DNA from: Shewanella abyssi
GTDB taxonomy: Bacteria > Pseudomonadota > Gammaproteobacteria > Enterobacterales > Shewanellaceae
Reading direction: 5' to 3'
Length of the DNA: 34,348 bases
NCBI RefSeq assembly: GCF_023284025.1
Contig: NZ_JAKIKR010000051.1
Coordinates: forward strand, 1 to 34,348
Numbering within the stretch: position 1 is the stretch's first letter; every line of letters starts with the position of its first letter. Below are positions 22,578-30,813 of this stretch, piece after piece. The notes under the pieces were generated by a model, which was not told where the DNA came from, ran no database searches, and saw only the letters and a list, made by a program, of their open reading frames with translations. The position numbers were made by a program, and so were the translations under genes.

Positions 22578-24077
22578 TTAATCCAGCGAAATCCAAGTGG
22601 CTTTAATTTCAGTGTATTTGTCAAAAGCATGCAGTGATTTATCACGGCCATTACCCGACTGTTTATAGCCACCGAAAGGTGCGGTCATATCGCCACCATC
22701 ATAATGATTAATCCACACCATACCGCTACGCAGTGCTTTGGCTGTTTTGTGCGCCTTGCTGATATCCGCAGTCCAAACACCTGCGGCTAAGCCATAAATG
22801 CTGTCATTAGCGATCGCTACCGCTTGATCCATACCTTCAAAGGTGATCACCGATAACACCGGGCCAAAGATCTCCTCTCTAGCGATAGTCATCTTGTTAT
22901 CAACGTCAGAGAAGATAGTCGGCTCAATATAGACACCACCAGAATCTTGCATCACTTGGCGTCCACCAAAGTTGAGCCTAGCCCCTTCATCTTTACCTGA
23001 TTGAATGTAACCTAATACGTTATCAAGCTGCTGCTTATCAACCACGGCGCCAGAGGTGGTGTTAGGATCCAGTGGATGACCTGGCTGCCAGCTTTGTAAC
23101 TCTTCTGCTATCAGTCCGATAAGCTCATCTTTGACCCCCGCTTCAACTAACAAACGAGAACCCGCGGTGCACACTTCGCCTTGGTTAAAGGCAATAGCAC
23201 AGGCAGCTGCTTGGGCTGCTTTCTTAAGGTCAGGCGTGTCGTTAAAGACAATATTAGGGCTCTTGCCGCCCGCTTCTAGCCAAACACGCTTCATGTTTGA
23301 TTCGCCAGCGTAGACCATTAACTGCTTGGCAATCTTGGTTGAACCGGTAAACACCAAGGTATCGACATCCATATGCAGTGCCAGTGCCTTACCCACAGTG
23401 TGGCCAAAACCAGGCAATACGTTAAGCACGCCCTTGGGAATGCCCGCTTCAATAGCCAATTGCGCCATACGAATTGCGGTTAGAGGCGATTTTTCTGATG
23501 GCTTTAATACCACACTGTTACCGGTTGCTAATGCCGGCCCAAGTTTCCAACACGCCATTAATAGCGGGAAGTTCCATGGCACAATAGCGGCAACCACACC
23601 GACAGCTTCACGAGTGATCATGCCAATCTCGTTATGGGCCGTGGGGGCTATTTCATCGTAAATCTTATCTATCGCTTCACCAGACCAGCGAATAGCGCGA
23701 GCCGCACCGGCAACATCGACAGCGCGGGAGTATTGAATAGGTTTTCCCATATCCAAGGTTTCAAGCAGCGCCAACTCATCAACATTCTCTTCCAGCAGAT
23801 CAGCGAAGCGGATCATTATCTGCTTACGCTTTACTGGAGCAAGATGCGCCCACACACCACTTTCAAATGTTTCTCTGGCATTACTAACGGCAATATTGGC
23901 GTCAGCCTCGTCACAGCTTGCCACTTTAGCGAGTACCTTGCCGTCGATAGGGCTGATGCAATCAAAGGTGGCTTTAGATTGTGATTCAACATATTCGCCA
24001 GCAATAAAGGCTGCGCCATTAATAGACATTGTATCTGCGAGTGCTTGCCACTGGCTGCGACTTTCTGGTGTGCTCAT
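22578..24077 (-). CDS. puuC: Gamma-glutamyl-gamma-aminobutyraldehyde dehydrogenase
   Basis: The 499-residue NAD(P)+ aldehyde dehydrogenase (E. coli PuuC 495) has the oxyanion Asn169 in 'VPWNFPLL', general-base Glu268 in 'WLEAGGKSPNIV' and the catalytic Cys303 in 'NQGEVCTAGSRL'. PuuC oxidises gamma-glutamyl-gamma-aminobutyraldehyde, the product of PuuB, to gamma-glutamyl-GABA. AGAGGT lies 5 bases before the ATG. It is the missing third enzyme of the pathway, 9 kb away from the rest, and divergent from the bauA-like gene. A broader aldehyde range is possible for this family. Confidence 0.83.
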   Translation of the reverse strand: MSTPESRSQWQALADTMSINGAAFIAGEYVESQSKATFDCISPIDGKVLAKVASCDEADANIAVSNARETFESGVWAHLAPVKRKQIMIRFADLLEENVDELALLETLDMGKPIQYSRAVDVAGAARAIRWSGEAIDKIYDEIAPTAHNEIGMITREAVGVVAAIVPWNFPLLMACWKLGPALATGNSVVLKPSEKSPLTAIRMAQLAIEAGIPKGVLNVLPGFGHTVGKALALHMDVDTLVFTGSTKIAKQLMVYAGESNMKRVWLEAGGKSPNIVFNDTPDLKKAAQAAACAIAFNQGEVCTAGSRLLVEAGVKDELIGLIAEELQSWQPGHPLDPNTTSGAVVDKQQLDNVLGYIQSGKDEGARLNFGGRQVMQDSGGVYIEPTIFSDVDNKMTIAREEIFGPVLSVITFEGMDQAVAIANDSIYGLAAGVWTADISKAHKTAKALRSGMVWINHYDGGDMTAPFGGYKQSGNGRDKSLHAFDKYTEIKATWISLD

Positions 24078-24360
24078 GATGACCTCTTAACGCTGTATTT
24101 AATTATTAGAATCGTTTTAAATGCGCTCTTTTTGCCAATAAATAGCAATTGAGCGCAATAAGGTGTTGAGCAAGATTACGCTTATCTGCCCCTAAATTTC
24201 AATATATTTTACAAAAAGTTCATTTTTGCTATAAATAAATGCACAAAAAGCTTTCATGTTCAATATTTCTGACATAGCATAGCAAATATCAACCGCTCGA
24301 TTAAAAAAGAAACACTTACTAAAAAAACAACAATAATTAAACTGAATCAAGGTAGATGAT
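24078..24360. promoter_or_regulatory. Divergent control region of puuC and the bauA-like gene
   Basis: This AT-rich 283-base gap must carry two promoters. It holds TGTTCA at 24258-24263, the half-site also seen in the puuR region, and near-repeats ACAAAAAGTTCAT and CACAAAAAGCTTTCATGTTC. PuuR control is possible but unproven. Confidence 0.4.
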
Positions 24361-25701
24361 ATGGCAGATCCTCAGACGCCCCACCACAGCGAAACACCGT
24401 CTTTATCAAATTACTGGATGCCTTTTACGGCCAATAGACAATTTAAGTCTAATCCTAGAATGTTGGCTCATGCCGAAGGTATGTACTATAGAGACACCGC
24501 TGGTCGCCCCATATTAGATGGTACTGCAGGATTATGGTGCTGCAATGCCGGTCATGGACGCAAAGAGATCTCAGAAGCTGTTTCTAAACAGATCCACGAG
24601 ATGGACTTCGCCCCCTCTTTTCAGATGGGTCACCCACTTGCCTTTGAACTCGCTGAACGCCTAGCGCAGATAAGCCCCGAAGGTCTAAACAAAGTTTTCT
24701 TTACTAACTCAGGTTCTGAGTCTGTCGATAGTGCACTTAAAATCGCACTCACCTATCACCGTGCCAATGGCCAAGCGACCAGAACGCGCTTTATCGGCCG
24801 TGAGCTCGGCTACCATGGCGTCGGCTTTGGTGGTATTTCAGTGGGCGGTATTGGTAATAACCGTAAGACGTTTAGCCAACAGCTACTACAAGGTGTTGAT
24901 CACCTTCCCCATACATTAGATATGCAACAGAACGCGTTTTGTCGCGGCATGCCTAAAACCGGTGCAGAAAAGGCCGAAGCACTTGAGCAGCTTGTTGCCC
25001 TGCATGGCGCAGAAAATATCGCGGCGGTGATCGTTGAACCTATGTCGGGCTCTGCTGGCGTTATCTTGCCACCAGAAGGCTATCTGCAAAAGCTACGAGA
25101 AATCACTAAAAAATATGGCATCTTATTGATTTTCGATGAAGTGATAACTGGCTTTGGTCGTGTGGGCGATGCATTTGCCAGCCAACGTTGGGGGGTGACC
25201 CCCGATATGATCACCACCGCTAAGGCACTCAATAATGGTGCCATCCCTATGGGTGCAGTGCTGGTTGACGACAATATTTACGACACCTGTATGCAGGGGC
25301 CTGAAAATGCCATTGAACTGTTTCATGGTTACACCTATTCCGGTCACCCTGTCGCGGCAGCAGCAGCCATAGCCACCCTTAATATCTACCAAAATGAAAA
25401 ACTATTTGAGCGTAGCCGCGAACTTGAAGGCTACTTTGAAGATGCGGTGCATAGCTTAAAAGGTTTACCGAATGTTATCGATATTCGTAACACAGGTTTG
25501 GTTGGCGGCATTCAATTTTCTCCCAGTGACAAAGGGGCTGGCAAGCGAGGCTTTGCAATATTTGAGCAATGTTTTGCCAGTGGCACATTAGTGCGCGCAA
25601 CGGGTGACATTATTGCCATTTCTCCGCCTTTAATTATCGATAAACAGCAGATCGATACCATCATTAACACCTTATCGGATGCGATTACCGCTGTTGGTTA
25701 A
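24361..25701 (+). CDS. bauA: Omega-amino acid:pyruvate aminotransferase, BauA-like
   Basis: The 446-residue class III PLP aminotransferase has the beta-alanine:pyruvate transaminase hallmarks: 'YWMPFTANRQFKSNPRML', 'GTAGLWCCNAGHGRKEI', 'FTNSGSESVDSALKIA', Asp259 in 'IFDEVITGFGR' and PLP-lysine 288 in 'TTAKALNNGAIPMGAV'. P. aeruginosa BauA has 448 residues and looks closely similar. Such enzymes move an amino group from beta-alanine, GABA-like acids or diamines to pyruvate. AAGGTAG lies 7 bases before the ATG. The next gene, mmsA, uses malonate semialdehyde-type products, which favours beta-alanine. The puuC neighbour leaves GABA or putrescine possible. Confidence 0.82.
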   Translation: MADPQTPHHSETPSLSNYWMPFTANRQFKSNPRMLAHAEGMYYRDTAGRPILDGTAGLWCCNAGHGRKEISEAVSKQIHEMDFAPSFQMGHPLAFELAERLAQISPEGLNKVFFTNSGSESVDSALKIALTYHRANGQATRTRFIGRELGYHGVGFGGISVGGIGNNRKTFSQQLLQGVDHLPHTLDMQQNAFCRGMPKTGAEKAEALEQLVALHGAENIAAVIVEPMSGSAGVILPPEGYLQKLREITKKYGILLIFDEVITGFGRVGDAFASQRWGVTPDMITTAKALNNGAIPMGAVLVDDNIYDTCMQGPENAIELFHGYTYSGHPVAAAAAIATLNIYQNEKLFERSRELEGYFEDAVHSLKGLPNVIDIRNTGLVGGIQFSPSDKGAGKRGFAIFEQCFASGTLVRATGDIIAISPPLIIDKQQIDTIINTLSDAITAVG

Positions 25702-25820
25702 TCCCTCTGGCTATTACATTTTGTCAGTTAAGTTTAAGCGGCAGATGTCATAGGCAGATCCATTGATACCCATTAACACCATTGGCTCCCAGCAGGGAAT
25801 TAACATTAGGATTTTGCGTT

Positions 25821-27314
25821 ATGCACACGATTAACCATTACATTAATGGCGGCCACACTTCGCCTAGCCAACGTACACAAGCGATATTCGAACCCGCTAC
25901 AGGTGAGCAACGCGCAGCCGTTTCTCTTGCCAGTGCTGCTGATGTTGTTGGCGCCATTGAAATAGCCAAAAAGGCGCATGAGTCTTGGTCTAAAGTCACG
26001 CCGCTGAACCGTGCGCGGGTACTTTTTAAGTTCAAGGCGTTAGTCGAAGCCAATATGGATGAGATGGCGGAGCTTATTACTCGAGAGCACGGCAAAGTAC
26101 TTGATGATGCTAAAGGTGAGATTATTCGTGGCCTTGAAGTGGTTGAGTTTGCCTGTGGTATTCCACACCTACTCAAAGGCGAGCACACCGAACAAGTCGG
26201 CGGCGGCGTCGATGCCTGGACCCTTAACCAATCTCTTGGCGTTGTGGCGGGCATTGCACCGTTTAACTTCCCAGTGATGGTGCCAATGTGGATGTTCCCC
26301 ATCGCGATTGCCTGCGGTAACAGCTTTATCATGAAGCCATCAGAGAAAGATCCAAGTTCAGTGATGCGTTTGGCAGAACTGCTGACTGAAGCTGGCTTAC
26401 CCGATGGCGTATTTAACGTTGTTAACGGTGACAAAGAAGCGGTAGATACGCTACTCACTCACAAAGATGTCCATGCGGTGAGCTTTGTCGGTTCAACCCC
26501 GATAGCGGAATATATTTACGCAACGGCATCGGCACAGGGCAAACGCGTCCAAGCATTGGGCGGCGCTAAAAACCATATGGTGTTGATGCCAGATGCTGAT
26601 TTAGATCAAGCTGTTGGCGCGCTAATGGGCGCTGCATATGGCAGTGCCGGTGAGCGTTGCATGGCGATATCTGTGGTTCTCGCTGTAGGTGATTCTGGTG
26701 ATGCTTTAGTTGAAAAGCTACTGCCGCAAATCAAGTCGCTAAAAGTCGGTAATGGCGTGACCCCAGAGATGGACATGGGGCCACTTATCTCGGCGCAGCA
26801 TTTAGAAAAAGTCACTCATTATGTTGAAACCGGCGTCAACGAAGGCGCCAAATTACTTGCCGATGGTCGCCAATTAACGGTTGCCGAACATGAACAAGGT
26901 TACTTCTTAGGTGGTTGTTTGTTTGACCATGTAACGCCTGAGATGACGATCTACAAAGAGGAGATTTTTGGGCCTGTACTTGCCATTGTGCGCGTTAAAG
27001 ATTACGCCGAAGCACTACAACTCATCAACGATCATGAATTCGGTAACGGCACCGCCATCTTTACCCAAAGCGGAGAAGCTGCGCGCCATTTTTGTCACCA
27101 TGTACAAGTGGGTATGGTTGGCGTCAATGTGCCGATCCCAGTGCCGATGGCATTCCATAGTTTTGGCGGCTGGAAACGTTCACTATTTGGTCCTTTACAC
27201 ATGCATGGGCCAGATGGAGTGCGCTTTTACACCAAACGCAAAGCAATCACCGCCCGCTGGCCTCAGGCAAGTAAGCAATCGAAAGCTGAGTTTGTAATGC
27301 CAACAATGAAATAG
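25821..27314 (+). CDS. mmsA: CoA-acylating methylmalonate/malonate-semialdehyde dehydrogenase
   Basis: The 497-residue aldehyde dehydrogenase has the MmsA pattern: 'GIAPFNFPVMVPMWMFPIAI', 'QALGGAKNHMVLMPDADLD' where the usual catalytic Glu is absent as is typical for this CoA-dependent family, and Cys280 in 'GSAGERCMAIS'. It converts malonate semialdehyde to acetyl-CoA or methylmalonate semialdehyde to propionyl-CoA. The start is 'MHTINHYING' at 25821; the in-frame extension to 25782 is unlike the family. It follows bauA by 119 bases, the same pairing as in Pseudomonas beta-alanine catabolism. Confidence 0.87.
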   Translation: MHTINHYINGGHTSPSQRTQAIFEPATGEQRAAVSLASAADVVGAIEIAKKAHESWSKVTPLNRARVLFKFKALVEANMDEMAELITREHGKVLDDAKGEIIRGLEVVEFACGIPHLLKGEHTEQVGGGVDAWTLNQSLGVVAGIAPFNFPVMVPMWMFPIAIACGNSFIMKPSEKDPSSVMRLAELLTEAGLPDGVFNVVNGDKEAVDTLLTHKDVHAVSFVGSTPIAEYIYATASAQGKRVQALGGAKNHMVLMPDADLDQAVGALMGAAYGSAGERCMAISVVLAVGDSGDALVEKLLPQIKSLKVGNGVTPEMDMGPLISAQHLEKVTHYVETGVNEGAKLLADGRQLTVAEHEQGYFLGGCLFDHVTPEMTIYKEEIFGPVLAIVRVKDYAEALQLINDHEFGNGTAIFTQSGEAARHFCHHVQVGMVGVNVPIPVPMAFHSFGGWKRSLFGPLHMHGPDGVRFYTKRKAITARWPQASKQSKAEFVMPTMK

Positions 27315-27321
27315 CCGCTAG

Positions 27322-27347
27322 ATGCGCAGTTAACACTGCGCATTTTG
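27322..27347 (+). terminator. Intrinsic terminator after mmsA
   Basis: A 9-bp stem (ATGCGCAGT / ACTGCGCAT) with a 4-base loop is followed by TTTTG. It lies between mmsA and the cupin gene, so read-through may be partial. It also argues against the cupin start at 27345. Confidence 0.75.
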
Positions 27348-27380
27348 CCGTTTAAATATAAAGATGAAATGGATAGCACA

Positions 27381-27752
27381 ATGACAATAGGAATCGATTC
27401 AATCATTGATTTTGCAGCAATCAATACCGCTGTCGAGCGCTACAAACTCGATGCTAACAAAGTACTTCAAGGTGATCCCAAGCAGCAGTTACAAAATCAC
27501 TATTCAAGCGATTGTAACCAATTCCACACCGGTGTTTGGCAAGGTGATGTTGGCTGTTGGAAGGTCGATTATAGCGAACATGAATATTGCGAAATTCTAG
27601 CGGGAGCCAGTGTTATCACTGATAACGAGGGTAACCAAACCACGGTTAAAACCGGTGATAGATTTGTCATTCCGGCAGGTTTTACAGGTACCTGGGAGGT
27701 ACTTGAGAACTGCCGCAAAGTATACGTGATTTTTGAGTCCAAGCAGCAGTAA
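27381..27752 (+). CDS. Cupin domain protein (Cupin_3/DUF861 type)
   Basis: The 123-residue protein has a single cupin ('CWKVDYSEHEYCEILAGASV', 'VKTGDRFVIPAGFTGTWEVL', 'CRKVYVIFES'), the DUF861 arrangement often found beside amino-acid or amine catabolic genes. Metal-ligand histidines are scarce, so it may be a binding rather than an enzymatic cupin. The ATG at 27381 or 27369 is possible; upstream lies the mmsA terminator. It probably belongs to the bauA-mmsA unit. The substrate is unknown. Confidence 0.75.
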   Translation: MTIGIDSIIDFAAINTAVERYKLDANKVLQGDPKQQLQNHYSSDCNQFHTGVWQGDVGCWKVDYSEHEYCEILAGASVITDNEGNQTTVKTGDRFVIPAGFTGTWEVLENCRKVYVIFESKQQ

Positions 27753-27875
27753 CGGAATTTAAAATCATTATTTAGCCATGAGGTCGTAGCGAACGCTGCT
27801 GTTTGGCAAACCGAAAGATGCTTAAAACATAAAAACACAGCATCTAAGTCAACATAGTAAAATGGAGATACTACC

Positions 27876-28598
27876 GTGTATAAAAAATTCAATAAAAAAC
27901 GGATTGCCCTAGTTGTCGGTCTTACCTTATCAACAGCGCTAACTGCACCTCTCGCTCAAGCTGAAGTGTCAGGCGAAATCAGTGTTACCAACGATTACCG
28001 TTTTCGCGGTGTATCACAAACAGCCGGTGACTTTGCCGTACAAGGCGGTGTCGATTTCAGCATGGAAAGCGGCTTCTTTTTAGGCGCATGGGCAAGTAAC
28101 GTAGATGATGACAGCTACGATGCAGATGTAGAGGTTGATATCTATGCGGGCTATGGTGGCGCATTTGGCGAAGATGAAGCAGTAGAATACGATGTTACTT
28201 TGACTTATTACACCTACCCAGGACAAGATGAAAGCAGTCAGTATTTAGAGGCCTCGGTTGGTCTATATTTTGCTGATTTTCATCTAGCACAGTGGTACAC
28301 CAACGACTACGCAAATGCAGACGTGTCACTTCACTACACCGAGCTAAACTACTCTTATGAAATTGCTGAAAACTGGAGCATTGATGCCCACGTAGGCTAT
28401 AGCTATGGCGACGGTGCTGACTATGATTGGGGCGAAGACTATGCTGATTACTCCATTGGCATCTCGACAGAGTTAGGTGGCGTCGGCTTGTCTCTAGCAT
28501 GGTTAGACACTAACTTGAGTAGCGACAATATTATCGACTCTTCAGAACCTTGGAGAAATGACGGTACTGTTCTAGCATCGGCAAGTTACGCTTTCTAA
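27876..28598 (+). CDS. TorF-family outer-membrane porin
   Basis: The 240-residue protein starts with a signal peptide ending 'PLAQA' (about residue 29) and continues as an acidic, Tyr-rich beta-barrel ('GEISVTNDYRFRGVSQTAGD', 'FFLGAWASNVDDDSYDADVE', 'YLEASVGLYFADFHLAQWYT') ending 'ASASYAF' with a C-terminal Phe, typical of outer-membrane insertion. It matches the TorF/Gcw_chp family (TIGR02001). The start is a GTG with GGAG 9 bases upstream. It may let amines or other small solutes into the periplasm, given its neighbours. A perfect terminator follows. Confidence 0.85.
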   Translation: MYKKFNKKRIALVVGLTLSTALTAPLAQAEVSGEISVTNDYRFRGVSQTAGDFAVQGGVDFSMESGFFLGAWASNVDDDSYDADVEVDIYAGYGGAFGEDEAVEYDVTLTYYTYPGQDESSQYLEASVGLYFADFHLAQWYTNDYANADVSLHYTELNYSYEIAENWSIDAHVGYSYGDGADYDWGEDYADYSIGISTELGGVGLSLAWLDTNLSSDNIIDSSEPWRNDGTVLASASYAF

Positions 28599-28625
28599 GC
28601 CGTTTATTGCAAACCTGGTTTCCCG

Positions 28626-28661
28626 CCACAAAAAAACCGCCCTTCGGCGGTTTTTTTGTGG
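28626..28661. terminator. Intrinsic terminator of the porin gene
   Basis: A 16-bp stem centred on AAAAAAACCGCC / GGCGGTTTTTTT with a CTTC loop. The symmetrical A- and T-runs make it bidirectional. Confidence 0.95.
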
Positions 28662-28986
28662 GACAGCAAGTCAACTGCAATTGACGTTTTCGCGCTTAAC
28701 TCGCGAGGTCACCTAAGAACCTCAGCTATCCTAGCTTTAGCATTAAAATAACTTCGCCATCGGCGATCTGTCGACCTACCTTTGTGCGTTCGAAAGCTCA
28801 TATTGTCACCCTTTACTGAAAATAGAGATCCACACATACCTTGGCCGCTCTAGAATATATGCTGTTGATTGAAAATTACAAATCTTGGCAAACTGTGCTC
28901 TAGTCACTTTAAAAACAACGCTAGCCAGAGTATCTTAGGGTTAGGGCTCACGGTTTAACAATCGAAATAAAGCAAAAGGAATAAAT
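28662..28986. other. Intergenic region before DUF3634 gene
   Basis: It is 325 bases long and balanced in composition. Apart from the possible small minus-strand gene at 28709-28801, it holds no recognised gene, repeat or RNA. Confidence 0.5.
28709..28801 (-). CDS. Possible 30-aa arginine-rich small protein
   Basis: After AGGGTGACAAT and an ATG, the minus strand encodes 'MSFRTHKGRSTDRRWRSYFN', then 'AKARIAEVLR' and a stop. The ribosome binding site (AGGGTG, 5 bases before the ATG) is better than chance would give. The strongly basic composition suggests nucleic-acid or ribosome binding, but no family is recognised. The reading may be accidental. Confidence 0.3.
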   Translation of the reverse strand: MSFRTHKGRSTDRRWRSYFNAKARIAEVLR

Positions 28987-29331
28987 ATGACGCCAACGCT
29001 ACTTAAAATCGCAGCTATTGCTCTCGGTATTTTTCTAGCCTACAAATTAATTTTCAGCGGTAAGAAGGGATTGACTGTATTTGAGATGCACTTTAAAGAG
29101 GGCCGACTTAACTCACACAAAGGCAAGATCCCCGAAAAATTTGAAAAAGAGTGTCGCGCTATCGCCAAATCTAACAAGCTCACCTGTACCGTTAGAGCAG
29201 AAAAGCTCGGTGGGGTTAGGCTGCATATATCGGCGAATGTCAGCGATGACATCACTCAAAGGATCAGAAATATGTTCCCGTTTGAGTATTACGACAAAAA
29301 GCAGGTCGATAATAGCCGCAAAACCTCTTAA
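28987..29331 (+). CDS. DUF3634 family membrane-anchored protein
   Basis: The 114-residue protein has an N-terminal transmembrane helix ('LLKIAAIALGIFLAYKLIFS', residues 5-24) and a cytoplasmic domain with DUF3634 features: 'FKEGRLNSHKGKIPEKFEKE', 'CTVRAEKLGGVRLHISANVS', and 'QRIRNMFPFE'. The function of the family is unknown. AAAAGGA lies 6 bases before the ATG and an intrinsic terminator follows, so it is a single-gene unit. Confidence 0.75.
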   Translation: MTPTLLKIAAIALGIFLAYKLIFSGKKGLTVFEMHFKEGRLNSHKGKIPEKFEKECRAIAKSNKLTCTVRAEKLGGVRLHISANVSDDITQRIRNMFPFEYYDKKQVDNSRKTS

Positions 29332-29352
29332 CCTGCAGCTAAGTGGCCTAGA

Positions 29353-29384
29353 GAGCGTAAATATTATTTACGCTCGGTTTTTTT
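29353..29384 (+). terminator. Intrinsic terminator of the DUF3634 gene
   Basis: The stem GAGCGTAAAT / ATTTACGCTC with a 3-base loop is followed by GGTTTTTTT. Confidence 0.92.
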
Positions 29385-29398
29385 GCTTTACTTGCCAG

Positions 29399-29578
29399 TT
29401 ATTTTTCTTCAGCTTTTTTGATCTTTTCGACATTAATGATCGGCGTATTATCCTTTATCATTGGCGCCTGTCTTGAGCCCATAATATCCTCATCTGAACT
29501 CGCTGATACAGAATAACGGGCGCTTGAACCACATGCAGACAAGGCAACAAGCACCGATAAAACAGCTAAAATTTTCAT
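29399..29578 (-). CDS. Small lipoprotein, 59 aa
   Basis: The minus strand encodes a 59-residue lipoprotein precursor: signal 'MKILAVLSVLVALSAC' with lipobox 'LSAC' and acylated Cys16. The mature part is short, polar and ends in a lysine/glutamate-rich coil ('VEKIKKAEEK'). AAGGA lies 7 bases before the ATG. It is convergent with the DUF3634 gene. No family is recognised. It resembles the many small outer-membrane lipoproteins of Shewanella. Confidence 0.75.
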   Translation of the reverse strand: MKILAVLSVLVALSACGSSARYSVSASSDEDIMGSRQAPMIKDNTPIINVEKIKKAEEK

Positions 29579-30073
29579 TGATAAATCCTTTTAAATAAAC
29601 TGAGTTAATGTACAAGGGATTAACGCCAACTTCAGTTGAACACGTCAAATATTATCCTATATTAGTTAGCAGCCTACAGTAAATGCTAATTTTTCGAGTA
29701 AATGTATCGCTCCAGCAGCAAAGGCAACTCTGGTCTAACCGGTCTATTTCACTCAAAAAACTTACATTAATCGCTCTTCATCTTTGCATTAGCTACTGAA
29801 TCCGCCATCGATTGTATTTAAAACCTCAGTATCAATAGCCCGAGTTAAATTTAATTATATTTAAACTCCCAAAATGATGATTAATACCAATGATTACTCG
29901 AAAGTTAGTGAGTAGTAAGACGATTAACAATCGCCTTAGCTGAATATGCTGCATCTCTCACTGAACTATCACCAACAAGCAACACAACCGAGCAACATTC
30001 ACTTTACAATCAACATAATAAGAAACTATCATAACGCACAAAATAACATCAACTTGATAGTTAAAGGATTGAC
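29579..30073. other. AT-rich intergenic region
   Basis: This 495-base stretch lies between the divergent small lipoprotein and the 30074 lipoprotein. It is strongly AT-rich near 29840-29880 and contains no ORF, tRNA or clear repeat that could be recognised. It probably carries both promoters. Confidence 0.5.
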
Positions 30074-30766
30074 ATGAAACATAGAACTATTCTCACCGTA
30101 TTAGCATTCGCATCGATATTTCTCGGTGGTTGCGCTGCAAAAATACAACCTCCAGTTCCATTAGACGCTAATGCACTTAAAAGTGCAGAGGCCAAAGTTG
30201 GCGTTATTACCTCTAATATCCCAGTACCCGAAACCACCATTAGCGGAGCTGATTGTTTACTCTGTTATGCAGTAGCGGCTGCTGCAAACTCCTCTTTAGA
30301 TAAACACCTAAAGACTATCCCAGTTGACGATATTAAAAATTTAAAGCTAGAACTGACTCAAATATTGGCGGATAAAGGAGTCAATGCAGTTGCTCTTGAA
30401 GGTTATATTGATGTAAGTAAATTAAAGAAGAAAAAGTCTAAAGAGCTTAATGTCGCACTAAAAGATTACTCAAGTTATAAAGACAAGGGCATTAATTATT
30501 TACTCGTTATCGATGTTGCTCAGGTGGGCGCTTATCGAAGCTACTCTTCTTATGTTCCGACGATGGATCCTGTAGCAACGTTTTCAGGTACTGCCTATAT
30601 TGTCGATTTAGAGACTAATAAATACGTTTTATATAAACCTTTTAATAACCGCAAAGCTTCTGACCTTCAATGGGATGAGCCGCCTTTGTTTCCCGGCTTA
30701 ACAAATTCACTTTACGAAGTCATCGCGACAGGTAAAGATGCGATCAAGTCGAATATTACACTCTAG
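30074..30766 (+). CDS. Lipoprotein of unknown function, first of a pair
   Basis: The 230-residue protein has a lipoprotein signal with lipobox 'FLGGC' (Cys20). The mature part has a 'CLLCYAVAAAANSSLDKH' segment, a lysine-rich stretch ('SKLKKKKSKELNVAL') and a beta-rich C-terminal domain ('GINYLLVIDVAQVGAYRSYS', 'AYIVDLETNKYVLY'). AAAGGA lies 6 bases before the ATG. It appears paired with the lipoprotein at 30814, a UUCG-capped hairpin between them. No family is recognised; the fold of the C-terminal part resembles bacterial lipoproteins that read a cell-envelope ligand, but this is only an impression. Confidence 0.65.
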   Translation: MKHRTILTVLAFASIFLGGCAAKIQPPVPLDANALKSAEAKVGVITSNIPVPETTISGADCLLCYAVAAAANSSLDKHLKTIPVDDIKNLKLELTQILADKGVNAVALEGYIDVSKLKKKKSKELNVALKDYSSYKDKGINYLLVIDVAQVGAYRSYSSYVPTMDPVATFSGTAYIVDLETNKYVLYKPFNNRKASDLQWDEPPLFPGLTNSLYEVIATGKDAIKSNITL

Positions 30767-30774
30767 AAACAATA

Positions 30775-30792
30775 AGGGAGGTTCGCCTCCCT
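30775..30792 (+). other. UUCG-capped hairpin between the two lipoprotein genes
   Basis: AGGGAGG-TTCG-CCTCCCT is an exceptionally stable RNA hairpin (7 bp with a UUCG tetraloop), without a U-run. It could block 3' exonucleases and so stabilise the upstream mRNA, or slow translation into the second gene. Confidence 0.75.
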
Positions 30793-30813
30793 CAGCCTAA
30801 GAAGTCACTCCCT

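Noticed and set aside
25838..26458. 206-codon minus-strand frame inside mmsA
   Set aside because: It is antisense to the aldehyde dehydrogenase core and Ser/Pro-rich, as mirror frames of GC-rich codons usually are.
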